Positions 1 through 10,601 of a DNA stretch of 64,000 bases are shown piece by piece (position 1 is the first letter of the stretch; each line of letters begins with the position of its first letter). The notes under the pieces were generated by a model, which worked only from the letters and a program-made list of their open reading frames with translations, did not search any database and was not told the DNA's origin. Both the position numbers and the translations under genes were made by a program. Location: NCBI RefSeq assembly GCF_014069875.1, contig NZ_CP059676.1:1-64000 (forward strand), in the 5' to 3' direction. The stretch is from Flaviflexus equikiangi (GTDB taxonomy: Bacteria; Actinomycetota; Actinomycetes; Actinomycetales; Actinomycetaceae).

Positions 1-23
1 GTGGAGAACAGGCCCTCTGTCCG

Positions 24-52
24 GTGGAAAACCTGCTTCTCTGGCCTACTAT
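24..52 (+). promoter_or_regulatory. Possible dnaA promoter
   Basis: A TACTAT hexamer at 47-52 is a reasonable -10. The -35 region 17 bp upstream (about 24-29, GTGGAA) is weak. A short inverted repeat, TGGCC/GGCCA at 61-65 and 73-77, lies between this -10 and the dnaA ribosome site and could be an operator. The region is cut by the window edge, so upstream elements are unseen. Confidence 0.35.
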
Positions 53-100
53 GGTGCGAGTGGCCAAATAACGGCCATTGAACCCACAAGGAGAACCTCG

Positions 101-1618
101 ATGACCGACTCGCGCGTTGCACTGGATGCTTGGACAGCAGCCATCGAACTGCTTCGCGCAGAAGATCTCCTCACCGATTCCCAGACTGCTTTCGTCCGGA
201 TGGCTCATCCTCTCGCAACGGTCGAGGATATTTTCGTCATCGCTGTCGGTTCTGAGTTCGTGAAGTCGTGGATCGAAGAGAACGTGTCGGCCGCTATGGA
301 GGCGAAACTCTCCGACATTCTCGGCCGACAAAAAAGAGTGATGATTTCGGTGGACTCTGCGTTGGGGGAGGCTCCTCTCCAACAGACTCCGGCCGAGCCT
401 ATCCATACCCGCGGTTATATCCCCCAAGCACCGTCTTCATCGCCGGCCGTCCCTCCCACCCCAGGAACGCCAGTCGCCCCGCATGACGATTCGCTTTCCG
501 TCGCCTCGGCCGCAGATGCTGCCGCCGACCAGCATCGCAGCCAGCCTCCGGCAACCGAGTCCGCCCTCCGCGCGGCCGGCCTGAATCCGCGATACACCTT
601 CGATTCCTTCGTGATCGGAGAATCGAACAGGTTCGCACACGGAACATCGTTCGCGGTGGCGGAAGCACCGGGCCAGACTTACAGTCCCCTTTTCATCTAC
701 GGAAACTCCGGCATGGGAAAGACGCACCTCATGCACGCCATCGGGAACTATGCGCTCAATCTCTATCCCGATCTCAAGGTCAAATACGTGTCTGCCGAAG
801 AATTCACGAATGACTTCGTCAACTCCCTCGGTGAGAACACAAAACACCTTTTCAAGGAGCGCTACCGCACGATCGACATTCTCCTGATCGATGACATTCA
901 GTTCTTCGGCAAGAAAGAGGGCACGGTCGAGGAATTTTTCCATACCTTCAACGCACTCTCGAACGCCAACAAACAGATCGTCATCTCCTCGGATGTTGCG
1001 CCCCACCTTCTCAACGGCTTCGAGGAGCGGATGATTTCCCGCTTCGCGTCTGGCATCACGGCCAACATCACACCCCCTGATCTCGAGACCCGCATGGCGA
1101 TCATCAACCGGAAAGCTGCCAGCGACAATATCCACGTCCCTCGGGATGTCACCGAATACATCGCAACAAAGGTCGCGACAAACGTCCGAGAGATCGAGGG
1201 CGCGCTGCGCCGAGTTACCGCATACTGCGATCTGTCGAAACAGCCCATCAGCGTTGCGGTTGCTGAGCTTGTCCTCAAGGACCTCATCACGGATCCCGAT
1301 TCGCTCGAGATCACAGCCGGGCTCATCATGGCCCAGACTGCCAGCTATTTTCACATCACCATCGAGGATCTGACGTCTCCGGATCGAACACGTGTAACGG
1401 TGACAGCGCGCCAGATCGCCATGTACCTCTGCCGTGAACTGACTGATCTCTCGCTCCCGAAGATCGGCGATCTCTTCGGCGGGCGCGATCACACGACAGT
1501 TATGCATGCGTACAAGAAGATTTCGACGCAGATGGCGGAGAAGCAGACACTCTTCGGCGACGTGTCGACGCTCACAACCCAGATCAAGCAGGCGGCCTCG
1601 AAGACGGCCCGTCACTAA
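101..1618 (+). CDS. dnaA: Chromosomal replication initiator protein DnaA
   Basis: AAA+ ATPase that binds DnaA boxes, opens oriC and loads the DnaB helicase. The 505-residue protein has all family parts: an N-terminal DnaB-interaction domain (about 1-90), a Pro/Ala-rich linker (about 100-160), Walker [10 protein letters not shown] near residue 200, Walker [10 protein letters not shown], and the C-terminal DNA-binding helix-turn-helix with the DnaA-box signature [11 protein letters not shown]. The ATG is preceded by AAGGAG (88-93). The gene is followed directly by the DnaA-box region, the usual autoregulatory setting. Length and order (dnaA-dnaN-recF) are normal for actinobacteria. Confidence 0.99.
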   Translation: MTDSRVALDAWTAAIELLRAEDLLTDSQTAFVRMAHPLATVEDIFVIAVGSEFVKSWIEENVSAAMEAKLSDILGRQKRVMISVDSALGEAPLQQTPAEPIHTRGYIPQAPSSSPAVPPTPGTPVAPHDDSLSVASAADAAADQHRSQPPATESALRAAGLNPRYTFDSFVIGESNRFAHGTSFAVAEAPGQTYSPLFIYGNSGMGKTHLMHAIGNYALNLYPDLKVKYVSAEEFTNDFVNSLGENTKHLFKERYRTIDILLIDDIQFFGKKEGTVEEFFHTFNALSNANKQIVISSDVAPHLLNGFEERMISRFASGITANITPPDLETRMAIINRKAASDNIHVPRDVTEYIATKVATNVREIEGALRRVTAYCDLSKQPISVAVAELVLKDLITDPDSLEITAGLIMAQTASYFHITIEDLTSPDRTRVTVTARQIAMYLCRELTDLSLPKIGDLFGGRDHTTVMHAYKKISTQMAEKQTLFGDVSTLTTQIKQAASKTARH

Positions 1619-1994
1619 GGAAAAACCTTGATATCCACAGATTTTGTGGACAACTCCGGAAAAAGGCGCCTTTTCTGTGGATAACTAGAAGAAAATGTGG
1701 AAAGTAAATTCTGACGAATGGCTCAATCCACAGGGGCCCCGAGTTTTCCACAGTTCGACCCCCATGTGGTTCACAGGCCGAATGGCAAGAATGTGCCAAA
1801 AGATGTCGTTTTCAACATGTTCCACAGGGCCTACTACTACAACTACCTTTGAAGAATTGAAGAAAAATACGAGCCAACAGACGCCTCAAGTGGCTCGCTC
1901 ACCTCTCGTGGGGACTTGAGATTCTCTGGTCACGCGAAGCGTCGAAGTCGCGTAAGGTAAGGCTAGTTACAAGTCTCATAGGAAGGACTCCAGG
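1619..1994. other. oriC: Replication origin (oriC) between dnaA and dnaN
   Basis: This 376-bp gap carries no gene. Perfect DnaA boxes occur on the minus strand at 1645-1653 (TGTGGACAA) and 1676-1684 (TGTGGATAA). Near matches are at 1631-1639 (ATATCCACA), 1744-1752 (TTTTCCACA) and 1818-1826 (TGTTCCACA). The last box is followed by GGGCC and then TAC-TAC-TAC-AAC-TAC (1832-1846), the form of DnaA-trio elements of the bacterial basal unwinding system. An A+T-rich purine stretch (1848-1870) comes next and would be the melting site. Only two boxes are perfect, so recognition here rests on arrangement as much as number. The end of the region should also hold the dnaN promoter. Confidence 0.8.
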
Positions 1995-3134
1995 GTGGAG
2001 CTGAGGGTCGAACGCGACGTTCTTGCAGATGCTGTGACGTGGGCAGCCAAGACAATTCCCAGTCGCCCCGCCATTCCGGTACTCGCGGGCATCAAACTCG
2101 TGGCAGATAGCGAAGGCACTTTGCAGGTCTCTGCATACGATCCGGAGACGACCGCCCTTGTCGAGACTGAAGCAAGTGTTGATACTGCTGGCGAATGTCT
2201 TGTCAACGGACGCATCCTTGCAGATATTTGCCGGAGTCTTCCCAATAGGCCCGTCGATCTCACGCTCAATGGAACAAAGCTCGAAGTGGTCTGCGGCAAC
2301 GCGCGCTTCTCCCTGCACTCCATGGCTCTCGACGAATATCCTGCTCTTCCCTCGACATCCGATGTCATCGGAACCGTCGACGGAGCCGAATGGCTGGAAG
2401 CCGTCAATCAGGTTTCCTCCGCAGCATCCCATGACGAGACACTGCCTTTGCTTGTGTCCGTCTGCGTTGAAATCGACGGCGAGAACATCACCCTCATGGC
2501 AACGGACCGCTACCGATTGGCCGTCCGCGAGCTCTCGTGGTCACCGTCCAAGACCGATGTGTCTGATCGGATTCTTGTCAAAGCATCGCGGCTGCTCGAC
2601 ATTGCGAAATCGTATGGCTCTGCAGGACAGATCACGTTCGCCCTGGACGAGGCTGGCAATGCCAAGATGATCGGTTTCGACGCCGTCGGCAGGCAGAGCA
2701 CATCGCGCCTGATCGATGGCGATTACCCGCAGGTGCGTTCTCTGTTCCCGAAGGACATCAACGGCTATGCCGTCGTGTCCCGGGTCGAGCTTCTCGAGGC
2801 GATTAAGCGCTCCCGTATCGTCGTCGAACGAAATTCTGCTGTTCGTCTGTCCTTCAGCGAGGGTCAGGTGACGGTCGAGGCCGGTCAGGGCGGCGATTCC
2901 GCGCAGGCGAAGGAAGTCCTTCAGGCCAGCCTGAACGGCGAAGACATTACGATGGCCTTCAACCCGTCCTATCTGCAAGATGCTCTGACTGTGACGACCT
3001 CACCCTATGTTCGCATCTCCTTCACTCACTCAACCAAGCCGGCTGTTGTGTCTGCTCAGGAGGAACTCGGGGGTGACGACTCGCTGGACTTCCGCGTTCT
3101 GCTCATGCCGATTCGAGCATTCGGTGTGAACTAG
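1995..3134 (+). CDS. dnaN: DNA polymerase III beta sliding clamp
   Basis: Ring-shaped processivity clamp of the replicative polymerase. The 379-residue length equals the family norm (three repeated clamp folds). The N-terminus MELRVERDVLADAV and the C-terminal end VLLMPIRAF, typical of beta clamps, are both present. The start is GTG at 1995, preceded by GGAAGGA (1981-1987). It lies downstream of oriC and 56 bp upstream of recF, so the two probably share a transcript. Confidence 0.98.
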   Translation: MELRVERDVLADAVTWAAKTIPSRPAIPVLAGIKLVADSEGTLQVSAYDPETTALVETEASVDTAGECLVNGRILADICRSLPNRPVDLTLNGTKLEVVCGNARFSLHSMALDEYPALPSTSDVIGTVDGAEWLEAVNQVSSAASHDETLPLLVSVCVEIDGENITLMATDRYRLAVRELSWSPSKTDVSDRILVKASRLLDIAKSYGSAGQITFALDEAGNAKMIGFDAVGRQSTSRLIDGDYPQVRSLFPKDINGYAVVSRVELLEAIKRSRIVVERNSAVRLSFSEGQVTVEAGQGGDSAQAKEVLQASLNGEDITMAFNPSYLQDALTVTTSPYVRISFTHSTKPAVVSAQEELGGDDSLDFRVLLMPIRAFGVN

Positions 3135-3190
3135 TGTGAAGTCAGCGGTTCGTCAGGCTTCTCTAGGCACTGGCAGGAGATGTCGCTAAC

Positions 3191-4384
3191 GTGTGGATCT
3201 CTCATCTCGCTCTCAACGACTTTCGTTCCTACACGGGCACGGTTCTCGAATTCTCCCCCGGAGTCACTATTTTTGTGGGAGAGAACGGCCAGGGCAAGAC
3301 AAATCTGGTCGAGGCTATCGGCTATCTAGCAACCCTATCGTCGCATCGAGTCTCAGCTGATGCTGCCCTCGTCCGTCAGGGTGGCCCCGCAGCTGTCGTT
3401 CGTGCAAGGGCTCACGATGGTGATCATGAGACGATGCTCGAGATCGAGATTCTCGCCGGACGCGCGAACAGGGCGCGTCTCAATCGGGGAAACGCGAAAC
3501 CGCGCGACCTTCTCGGGATTGTCAGAGCGGTGGTGTTCTCGCCTGAGGATCTTACGCTGGTCAATGGCGACCCCAGTGTCAGGAGGCGTTATCTCGACGA
3601 GGTGGCTATCCAGCAGCGGCCTCGCATGGCTCATATTCGTGCTGAATATGATCGTGTTCTACGGCAGAGAACTGCCCTGCTGAAGTCGGCCAGTATGGCG
3701 AAACGGCGCGGCCAGCCTATCGATCAGGTGAGCTTCTCTGTGTGGGACGAGCAGCTGGCTGAGCTTGGTGCCGTGATCATTGCACACCGCACCCAGATCG
3801 TGCGCTCTCTTCGTCCGCTTGTCAGGGCGCGATATGAGGAGATAGCTCCAGGCCGGGGCAGTACTCACCTCGCTTATCTGGCCAACGTGGATGACGATTC
3901 GAAGAATGTGCCGTCCTTTGACGTTCTCAACGAATCGAACGGCGGTTTGGGGGAGATCGAGGAGAGTCTTCTCGATGTTTCTGCTGTGAAAGAGCGCCTC
4001 CTTGCGGAGATTGATGAACTGAGAGACAGGGAGATCGACAGAGGTGTGAACCTGGTCGGTCCACATCGAGACGACCTGCTTCTCGGGCTGGGATCACTTC
4101 CCGCGAAGGGATTCGCCTCTCATGGCGAAACCTGGTCGTATGCTCTGTCATTGCGTTTGGCCGAATGGGAGCTCTTGCGCGGGGATGAGGGGGAATCCGA
4201 TCCTCTTCTCATCCTCGACGATGTCTTCGCTGAGCTCGATTCGCGTCGGCGCTCTGCCCTGGCCTCGATCATCGGAGCGGAGCAGGTCTTCATCACCGCC
4301 GCGGTGGGTGATGATATCCCGCCGGAGCTGATGGGAACCCGTTTTCGAGTGCATGATGGAGAGGTGACGAAACTTGATCGTTGA
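3191..4384 (+). CDS. recF: DNA replication and repair protein RecF
   Basis: SMC-like ATPase that helps load RecA at single-strand gaps. Walker A GENGQGKTN lies near residues 32-40, and a C-terminal Walker B/D-loop segment LLILDDVFAELD lies near 340. The 397-residue length is normal. The GTG start at 3191 has AGGAG at 3175-3179. The 3' end overlaps the following DciA-like gene by 11 bases, indicating translational coupling. No gnd gene lies between dnaN and recF, unlike many other actinobacteria. Confidence 0.98.
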   Translation: MWISHLALNDFRSYTGTVLEFSPGVTIFVGENGQGKTNLVEAIGYLATLSSHRVSADAALVRQGGPAAVVRARAHDGDHETMLEIEILAGRANRARLNRGNAKPRDLLGIVRAVVFSPEDLTLVNGDPSVRRRYLDEVAIQQRPRMAHIRAEYDRVLRQRTALLKSASMAKRRGQPIDQVSFSVWDEQLAELGAVIIAHRTQIVRSLRPLVRARYEEIAPGRGSTHLAYLANVDDDSKNVPSFDVLNESNGGLGEIEESLLDVSAVKERLLAEIDELRDREIDRGVNLVGPHRDDLLLGLGSLPAKGFASHGETWSYALSLRLAEWELLRGDEGESDPLLILDDVFAELDSRRRSALASIIGAEQVFITAAVGDDIPPELMGTRFRVHDGEVTKLDR

Positions 4385-4967
4385 GGAGGCTCGTGCCGCG
4401 GCGCGGCTGAAGTCGGGCGACGACGTCTGCCTGCGTGCTCTCGAACGGGCACGGGACATGCAGGAGCGACACGGTTATCGTCGAGTTCCCAAACCGAAGC
4501 CGTTCACGGGCAAAGGTCGTCCACGGGGAGATGTGTCGTCGGCCCAGGATCTTGCCGTGCAAACACCCGGGCCCGGATGGGGAGACGTAGGCTCCGGTCC
4601 GAGACCTTCGTGGAGAGACCCTCGGCCTATTGGGGAAACCCTGGGGAAGTTTGTCACCGGGTCTGGATGGTCTCGGCAGCTGTCGGTGGCAAAGCTTCGT
4701 AACTCGTGGGATGACATCGTCGGATCCACCGTCGCCAAGCACGCCGTCATCGACGAGTTCGAGGATGGGGTGTTGACGATTCTCGCGTCTTCTCACTCGT
4801 GGGCGGTCAATCTGCGGTCGCTTCTGCCTCAGGTCGAGAAGGCCATAGTCGATGCCATTGGGGAGGGGATCGTCGATGAGATCTCCGTCAAGAACCCGCA
4901 GCAGGTGTCATGGAAGCACGGCAGGTTTTCCGTGCCAGGACGCGGACCTCGGGATACGTACGATTAA
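4374..4967 (+). CDS. DUF721 (DciA-type) replication-associated protein
   Basis: DUF721/DciA proteins bind DnaB and support helicase loading in bacteria that lack DnaC/DnaI. The 197-residue protein has a low-complexity, Gly/Pro/Arg-rich N-terminal half (about 40-85) and a C-terminal DUF721 domain (about 88-180) containing WDDIVGSTVAKHA and LTILASSHSWA. The start used is TTG at 4374, inside the end of recF. A TTG start is uncommon, but the overlap argues for coupled translation. The position between recF and gyrB is the standard actinobacterial location. Confidence 0.9.
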   Translation: MIVEEARAAARLKSGDDVCLRALERARDMQERHGYRRVPKPKPFTGKGRPRGDVSSAQDLAVQTPGPGWGDVGSGPRPSWRDPRPIGETLGKFVTGSGWSRQLSVAKLRNSWDDIVGSTVAKHAVIDEFEDGVLTILASSHSWAVNLRSLLPQVEKAIVDAIGEGIVDEISVKNPQQVSWKHGRFSVPGRGPRDTYD

Positions 4968-4995
4968 TCTCTCCCGAGTAGTTCATTTACTTAAA

Positions 4996-5048
4996 TAGGG
5001 CTAGAATGAGACGAGCCCTAAATCTAGGCATACCTACTAGTTTTAGGG
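4996..5048 (+). promoter_or_regulatory. gyrB promoter region with nested inverted repeats
   Basis: A TAGAAT hexamer at 5002-5007 is the likely -10. It sits in the loop of a 7-bp inverted repeat (TAGGGCT 4996-5002 / AGCCCTA 5014-5020). The right arm overlaps a second repeat (CCCTAAA 5016-5022 / TTTAGGG 5042-5048). The two pairings exclude each other. gyrB promoters are commonly supercoiling-sensitive; whether these repeats play that role is inference. Confidence 0.45.
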
Positions 5049-5123
5049 TCCAGGCCGACAGACGCGATTCTGTGCATGTTTTACAGCAGGTCTGGTCTGA
5101 AACAACAAAGGAGAATCCCGCAC

Positions 5124-7184
5124 GTGGATGACGAACGCTCACACGAGACCCAAGGTCGGCGCCCAGGCACGGTCGATGTTAATCAGGCCTACGATGCCGC
5201 GGACATTACAGTCCTCGAAGGCCTCGAAGCGGTCCGCAAGAGGCCAGGCATGTACATCGGATCGACCGGTGAGCGTGGTCTCCATCACCTCGTCTACGAA
5301 GTGGTCGACAACTCGGTCGATGAAGCGCTTGCCGGCTATTGCGATCACATCGAGATCACTCTTCTCGAAGACGGCGGCGTCCGAGTGATCGACAACGGTC
5401 GAGGTATTCCTGTCGCGATGCACCCGACGGAGGGCAAGCCGGCAGTCGAGGTCGTCATGACCGTTCTGCACGCCGGCGGTAAGTTCGGCAATGGCGGCTA
5501 CGCGGTGTCGGGCGGTCTGCACGGCGTCGGCATTTCGGTGGTGAACGCCCTCTCCACCCGCATGGCGACTGAGATCAAACGTGACGGTTTCCAGTGGACC
5601 ATCGCATACGAAAACGGCGTGACGACGGAGCAGCTCGAACGCGGTGTCGAATCAGACGAGACTGGAACAACCCAGACATTCTGGCCCAATGCCGATATCT
5701 TCGAGACAGTCGAGTTCGATTTCGAGACGCTTCGCAAGCGCTTCCACCAGATGGCGTTCCTCAACAAGGGCCTGCGCATCACTCTCACCGACAATCGTCC
5801 GCAGGCTGTCGCCGAGGGCGATGAGGTGACGGGTGATGACGAGGGGACGACGAACGATCCTGTCCAGGGGCATCGCCAGGTCTCCTACAAATACGAAGGC
5901 GGTCTTCTCGACTACGTCAAGTTCCTCAACCACATGAAGAAGGTCGATCTGGTCAATCCAGAGCCGATCTACTTCGAAGCGGAGGACACGGAGAAGAAGA
6001 TTTCCGTGGAAATCGCGATGCAGTGGACGAACGGATACTCCGAATCCATTCACACGTTCGCGAACACGATCAACACGACGGAGGGCGGCACCCACGAAGA
6101 GGGCTTCCGTTCGGCGTTGACGACCATCATCAACAAGTATGCGAGGGAGAAGGGCCTCCTCAAGGAGAAGGATCCCAATCTCTCGGGCGAGGATGTCCGT
6201 GAAGGCCTGACGGCCGTTATCTCGGTCAAGCTCGGTGAACCGCAGTTCGAGGGTCAGACGAAGACAAAGCTGGGCAATACCGAGGCCCGAACCTTCGTCC
6301 AGCAGCAGACATATCAACAGTTGGCCGACTGGTTCGATGCTCATCCCGCTGAAGCGCGCGACATCATCCGCAAATCGACCCAGGCATATCAGGCGCGTCT
6401 AGCCGCGCGTAAAGCCCGGGAAGCGACCCGACGCAAGTCGGTCCTCGAATCGGCGTCAATGCCCGGAAAGCTCAAGGACTGTACGTCGCGCAACCCTGCA
6501 GAGTGCGAGATCTATATCGTCGAGGGTGACTCCGCTGGCGGCTCTGCCGTCAACGGCCGAGATCCCATGCATCAGGCGATCTTGCCGATCCGCGGAAAGA
6601 TCCTCAACGTCGAGAAGGCTCGGCTCGATCGCGCCCTCTCCTCAGACACCATCCAGTCGCTCATCACGGCCTTCGGTACGGGTGTCGGCGAAGAGTTCGA
6701 CATCAGCAAGCTCCGCTATCACAAGATCATCTTCATGGCCGATGCTGACGTCGACGGACAGCATATTGCGACACTTCTCCTCACTCTCGTCTACCGGTAC
6801 ATGCGTCCGCTGATCGAGGAGGGCCGCGTCTTCCTCGCGATGCCGCCGCTCTACAGGATCAAGTGGACGAATGCTCCGCACGATTATGTTTTCTCTGACA
6901 AGGAGAAGGATGACGTGATGGAGGCAGGACTCGCGGCAGGAAAGAAGCTCCCGAAGGATAAGACCCAGGGCGCGATCCAGCGCTACAAGGGCTTGGGCGA
7001 GATGAACGATTCGGAACTGTGGGACACCACGATGAATCCCGTGACCCGAACGCTCAAACAGGTAGAGATCGGCGAGGCTGCGGCCACGGATGAGACCTTC
7101 TCCATTCTCATGGGCGAAGATGTCGAGTCCCGCAGAAGCTTCATCCAGCGCAATGCACATGACGTGCGTTTCCTCGATATTTAA
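5124..7184 (+). CDS. gyrB: DNA gyrase subunit B
   Basis: ATPase and TOPRIM subunit of type IIA topoisomerase, which supplies energy for negative supercoiling. GHKL ATPase motifs [11 protein letters not shown] and GRGIPV are near the N-terminus. TOPRIM motifs EGDSAGGSA and [11 protein letters not shown] and the C-terminal YKGLGEMN segment follow. The reading frame is open from an ATG at 5076. The better start is GTG at 5124, because AAAGGAG (5107-5113) precedes it by ten bases while nothing similar precedes 5076. This gives 686 residues. gyrA follows after eight bases. Confidence 0.98.
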   Translation: MDDERSHETQGRRPGTVDVNQAYDAADITVLEGLEAVRKRPGMYIGSTGERGLHHLVYEVVDNSVDEALAGYCDHIEITLLEDGGVRVIDNGRGIPVAMHPTEGKPAVEVVMTVLHAGGKFGNGGYAVSGGLHGVGISVVNALSTRMATEIKRDGFQWTIAYENGVTTEQLERGVESDETGTTQTFWPNADIFETVEFDFETLRKRFHQMAFLNKGLRITLTDNRPQAVAEGDEVTGDDEGTTNDPVQGHRQVSYKYEGGLLDYVKFLNHMKKVDLVNPEPIYFEAEDTEKKISVEIAMQWTNGYSESIHTFANTINTTEGGTHEEGFRSALTTIINKYAREKGLLKEKDPNLSGEDVREGLTAVISVKLGEPQFEGQTKTKLGNTEARTFVQQQTYQQLADWFDAHPAEARDIIRKSTQAYQARLAARKAREATRRKSVLESASMPGKLKDCTSRNPAECEIYIVEGDSAGGSAVNGRDPMHQAILPIRGKILNVEKARLDRALSSDTIQSLITAFGTGVGEEFDISKLRYHKIIFMADADVDGQHIATLLLTLVYRYMRPLIEEGRVFLAMPPLYRIKWTNAPHDYVFSDKEKDDVMEAGLAAGKKLPKDKTQGAIQRYKGLGEMNDSELWDTTMNPVTRTLKQVEIGEAAATDETFSILMGEDVESRRSFIQRNAHDVRFLDI

Positions 7185-7192
7185 GGGCAGCA

Positions 7193-9799
7193 GTGAGCGA
7201 AGAAGTAACCTCAACGTATAACCACGGCAATATTGTCGAGGTCGACCTCCAGCGGGAGATGGAGCGGTCCTATCTCGACTACTCCATGTCCGTCATTGTC
7301 GGACGCGCACTTCCCGATGTTCGCGACGGCATGAAGCCCGTCCACCGCCGCGTCGTCTACGCGATGTGGGATGGCGGATATCGGCCGAACAGCTCCTTCT
7401 CGAAGTCGGCGAAGATCGTCGGCGACGTCATGGGCCACTATCACCCGCACGGCGACTCCGCCATCTACGACACGATGGTGCGTCTCGTCCAACCGTGGAC
7501 CATGCGCTATCCGCTCGTGTCGGGGCAGGGCAACTTCGGTACGGCAGGCGATCTGGGAGCCGCAGCGCCCCGATACACCGAGGCTCGGATGGCGCCCCTG
7601 GCTGTCGAAATGGTTCGGGATATCGACCAGGAGACGGTCGACTTCGAACCGAACTACGACGGTTCGCTCCTGGAACCCAAGGTTCTGACGTCGCGTTTCC
7701 CCAATCTTCTCGTCAACGGCTCGGAGGGCATCGCGGTCGGTATGGCGACCCGCATTCCTCCCCACAATCTTCGCGAGGTCGCTGCGGGTGCGCAGTGGTT
7801 CCTCGAGAACCCGGACGTGACGAAAGAGGAGCTTCTCGAGGAGCTGCTCCACCACATCAAGGGCCCGGACTTCCCGACAGGGGCAACGATTCTCGGGAAG
7901 AAGGGAATCGAGGAGGCCTATCGCACCGGCCGCGGCTCCATCACCCAACGAGCTGTCGTCGAGGTCGACGAGATCAATGGGCGCCAGTGTCTCGTCATCA
8001 CGGATCTGCCCTATCAGGTGAATCCTGACCGGCTTCTCGAGAAGATGGTCGAGGGGATCAAAGAGGGCCGTCTCCCGGGGATCGCCGATATTCGTGACGA
8101 GACCTCGGGCCGCGCCGGGCAGCGCATCGTCATCGTTCTCAAGCGTGATGCTGTTGCGAAGGTTGTTCTCAACAACCTGTACAAGCACACACAGATGCAG
8201 AACAACTTCCCCGCCAACATGCTTGCCCTCGTGGATGGTGTCCCGAGGACACTCTCCCTCGACGGCTTCATTCGGCACTGGGTATCCCACCAGATCGAGG
8301 TTATCCAACGGCGGACAACGTTCCGTCTGCGGAAGGCGAAGGAACTGCTCCACATCCTCACCGCTTATCTCAAGGCACTCGATAATCTTGACGAGGTTAT
8401 CGCTCTGATCCGGCGCTCCCCGACAGCAGATGTGGCGCGCGAGGGACTTATCGAGCTTCTCGACATCGATACGGAACAGGCAAATGCGATCCTGTCACTC
8501 CAGCTGCGCCGCCTGGCAGCCCTTGAACGTCAGAAGATCCTCGACGATTACGCGAAGGCTGAAGCAGAGGTTCTCGACTACGAGGATATTCTTGCCAGGC
8601 CCGAGCGGCAGCGGTCCATCATCTCCCAGGAGCTGAAGGAAATTGTCGACAAGTATGGTGACGAGAGGCGGACGAAGATCCTCCCCTTCGATGGGGAGAT
8701 GTCTGTCGAGGACCTTATTCCTGAAGAAGATGTCGTCGTCACTGTCACGCGAGGCGGATTCGCCAAGCGGACCAAGGTGTCGGAGTACAGAGCCCAGCAT
8801 CGCGGCGGCAAGGGAGTGAAGGGGGCGTCGCTCCGGGGCGATGATGTCATCGACCGCTTCGGCGTTGCCTCCACGCACGACTGGCACCTGTTCTTCACGA
8901 ATCTCGGTCGGGTCTACCGGATCAAGGGATACGAGATCCCTGAGGGCGGTCGGGATGCGAAGGGGCAGCATGTCGCGAACCTCCTGGCATTCCAGCCGGG
9001 TGAACATATCGTGACAGCCCTCAATATTTCGTCCTACCAGGATGCCGAATATCTGGTCCTTGCGACGCAGGACGGCCTGGTCAAGAAGACGAAGCTTGCC
9101 GACTATGATTCGCCGAGAACCGGAGGACTTATCGCCATCAAGCTGCGTGAGCACGTCGATGGGTCGACCGATCAGGTTGTGGCTGCCCGCCTTGTGGACG
9201 ATGGTGACGACATTCTCCTCGTCTCGAAGAAGGGCCAGTCTCTGCGCTTCACGGCGAACGACGAGACGCTGCGCCCGATGGGGCGATCAACGTCGGGTGT
9301 GCGAGGCATGAAGTTCCGCGACGAGGACTGCCTGCTGTCGATGGATGTGGTCCGCGACGATTCTGAAGTCTTCGTCGTCACGGAGGGCGGCTTCGCCAAG
9401 CGCACCATCGTGTCGCAGTACCGGGCGCAGGGCAGGGGCGGGTACGGCATCAAGGTTGCCAACCTTGTCGAAGAGCGGGGCGATCTCGTCGGTGCTCTCA
9501 TCACTGAACCGACCGACGAGGTCCTTGTCATCATGAACTCGGGCAAGATCGTGCGATCCGCGGTCGCCGAAGTGTCGTTGACAGGACGCAACACGCAGGG
9601 CGTCATGTTCGCAAGGCCCGATAGCAGCGACAAGATCGTTGCTCTTGCGAGGAACGTTGAACGTGTCGAGGACGTCCTCGAGGAGGATGTCGTCAGTGAC
9701 ACACCGGCCGAGGATTCTGCGACAACGGATGAAGACGATGCTTCCCGTGGGGTACCGTCTAATCAAGACCAAACCGGCATTGAGGACGACGAGTCATGA
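7193..9799 (+). CDS. gyrA: DNA gyrase subunit A
   Basis: DNA breakage-reunion subunit. The catalytic tyrosine is in APRYTEAR (Y128). The quinolone-resistance region [10 protein letters not shown] retains Ser89 and Asp93, so no classical resistance substitution is visible there. The C-terminal beta-pinwheel repeats follow, with a GyrA-box-like segment HRGGKGVKG. The last about 50 residues form an acidic tail. The 868-residue length is slightly long for an actinobacterial GyrA because of that tail. Its stop codon overlaps the ATG of the DUF3566 gene. Confidence 0.98.
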   Translation: MSEEVTSTYNHGNIVEVDLQREMERSYLDYSMSVIVGRALPDVRDGMKPVHRRVVYAMWDGGYRPNSSFSKSAKIVGDVMGHYHPHGDSAIYDTMVRLVQPWTMRYPLVSGQGNFGTAGDLGAAAPRYTEARMAPLAVEMVRDIDQETVDFEPNYDGSLLEPKVLTSRFPNLLVNGSEGIAVGMATRIPPHNLREVAAGAQWFLENPDVTKEELLEELLHHIKGPDFPTGATILGKKGIEEAYRTGRGSITQRAVVEVDEINGRQCLVITDLPYQVNPDRLLEKMVEGIKEGRLPGIADIRDETSGRAGQRIVIVLKRDAVAKVVLNNLYKHTQMQNNFPANMLALVDGVPRTLSLDGFIRHWVSHQIEVIQRRTTFRLRKAKELLHILTAYLKALDNLDEVIALIRRSPTADVAREGLIELLDIDTEQANAILSLQLRRLAALERQKILDDYAKAEAEVLDYEDILARPERQRSIISQELKEIVDKYGDERRTKILPFDGEMSVEDLIPEEDVVVTVTRGGFAKRTKVSEYRAQHRGGKGVKGASLRGDDVIDRFGVASTHDWHLFFTNLGRVYRIKGYEIPEGGRDAKGQHVANLLAFQPGEHIVTALNISSYQDAEYLVLATQDGLVKKTKLADYDSPRTGGLIAIKLREHVDGSTDQVVAARLVDDGDDILLVSKKGQSLRFTANDETLRPMGRSTSGVRGMKFRDEDCLLSMDVVRDDSEVFVVTEGGFAKRTIVSQYRAQGRGGYGIKVANLVEERGDLVGALITEPTDEVLVIMNSGKIVRSAVAEVSLTGRNTQGVMFARPDSSDKIVALARNVERVEDVLEEDVVSDTPAEDSATTDEDDASRGVPSNQDQTGIEDDES

Positions 9800-10200
9800 G
9801 CGTGAAGACAGAAGGTACGCAGGTTGCTACGCAGCGAGGAGGCATCCGGCGCGCGCATATGACCATCTCGAGGATTGACCCGTGGTCGGCTCTCAAGGTG
9901 TCCTTCCTGCTCGCGGTCGGCATCGGTGTCATGACCGTCATCTCGACGGTCGTGGTGTGGAACGTCTTGGATGCGATGAATGTGTTCGCCTCGATCAGGG
10001 ACCTCCTCGAGACACTCGGCTCCGCGCCGCTGCTGGAACTCATACAGTATCTCGAGTTCGGCCGGGTGGTCTCTTTCTCGATCATCGTCGCCGTCATCGA
10101 CATCGTGCTCTTGACGTTCCTCGGCGCAATCATCGCAGTGCTCTACAACCTGATTGCGATGCTCGTCGGCGGCACTCACATCACCATCACCGATGAGTAG
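9796..10200 (+). CDS. DUF3566 transmembrane protein
   Basis: Small actinobacterial membrane protein of unknown function that is habitually encoded after gyrA. The 134 residues contain a short cytoplasmic N-terminus and two clear hydrophobic segments: [20 protein letters not shown] (about 34-53) and the stretch following [10 protein letters not shown] (about 90-125). A conserved C-terminal GGTHITIT follows. The ATG at 9796 overlaps the gyrA stop in an ATGA arrangement, so it is translated with gyrase. No enzymatic motif is present. Confidence 0.9.
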   Translation: MSVKTEGTQVATQRGGIRRAHMTISRIDPWSALKVSFLLAVGIGVMTVISTVVVWNVLDAMNVFASIRDLLETLGSAPLLELIQYLEFGRVVSFSIIVAVIDIVLLTFLGAIIAVLYNLIAMLVGGTHITITDE

Positions 10201-10251
10201 GACCTTCGGGTTAGCATCTCCCAGACAATCACGATAAGATAACGGAAGTGC

Positions 10252-10285
10252 CGTGGCCGCCAGTTGAATCATCCTGGCGGCCACG
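10252..10285. terminator. Hairpin after the gyrase operon
   Basis: Perfect 12-bp stem CGTGGCCGCCAG / CTGGCGGCCACG with a 10-base loop. It is not followed by a T-run, so it is either a weak intrinsic terminator or a 3'-end stabilising hairpin. It separates the gyrase operon from the tRNA-Ile unit. Confidence 0.6.
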
Positions 10286-10324
10286 AGACATTCCAAGTGT
10301 CGGCAGGGTCACTTCGCGCAGGTT

Positions 10325-10353
10325 TTGTTCCAAGGCTAAGCGTGAGATAACCT
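10325..10353 (+). promoter_or_regulatory. Possible tRNA-Ile promoter
   Basis: TTGTTC (10325-10330) and TAACCT (10348-10353) are spaced by 17 bp and lie 28 bp before the tRNA. The match is moderate. Confidence 0.35.
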
Positions 10354-10381
10354 AGTTTGGCACGTTACCAACAGGTAATAG

Positions 10382-10455
10382 GGGCCTATAGCTCAGTCGG
10401 TTAGAGCGCTTCCCTGATAAGGAAGAGGTCGCTGGTTCGAGTCCAGCTAGGCCCA
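10382..10455 (+). tRNA. tRNA-Ile (GAT)
   Basis: Cloverleaf with acceptor GGGCCTA / TAGGCCC, D-arm GCTC...GAGC, anticodon loop CTGATAA (anticodon GAT) and T-arm GCTGG TTCGAGT CCAGC. The discriminator is A. CCA is not encoded. Confidence 0.97.
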
Positions 10456-10475
10456 CACCCGTACGATTGGTTAGC

Positions 10476-10601
10476 ATGAAGAAGTTCGCAGTAGTCATCA
10501 TTGCCAGTGGCCTTGGTTACATGGCCTGGTTGAAGATTGCGGCGGACCGTGCAAATCAGGCAGTATGGGAAGAGGTTGCGGATCCAACTCCAGCAATCTA
10601 A
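10476..10601 (+). CDS. DLW-39 family small protein
   Basis: A 41-residue protein lying between tRNA-Ile and tRNA-Ala. It has an ATG start, a short hydrophobic N-terminal stretch (KKFAVVIIASGLGYMAWLK), then an acidic amphipathic tail with ANQAVWEEVADP. Actinobacterial DLW-39 proteins have this size and this exact location. Function is unknown; it may be membrane-associated through its N-terminus. The stop codon (10599-10601) abuts the first base of tRNA-Ala with no gap, so RNase P cleavage of a shared transcript would cut right after the stop. Confidence 0.8.
   Translation: MKKFAVVIIASGLGYMAWLKIAADRANQAVWEEVADPTPAI

Noticed and set aside
437-1615. 392-codon open frame antisense to dnaA
   Set aside because: Shadow of dnaA codon usage; no recognisable domain, no ribosome site, fully inside an essential gene.
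5076-5123. N-terminal extension of GyrB from ATG 5076
   Set aside because: No ribosome site before 5076, while AAAGGAG precedes GTG 5124; the extension is not GyrB-like.
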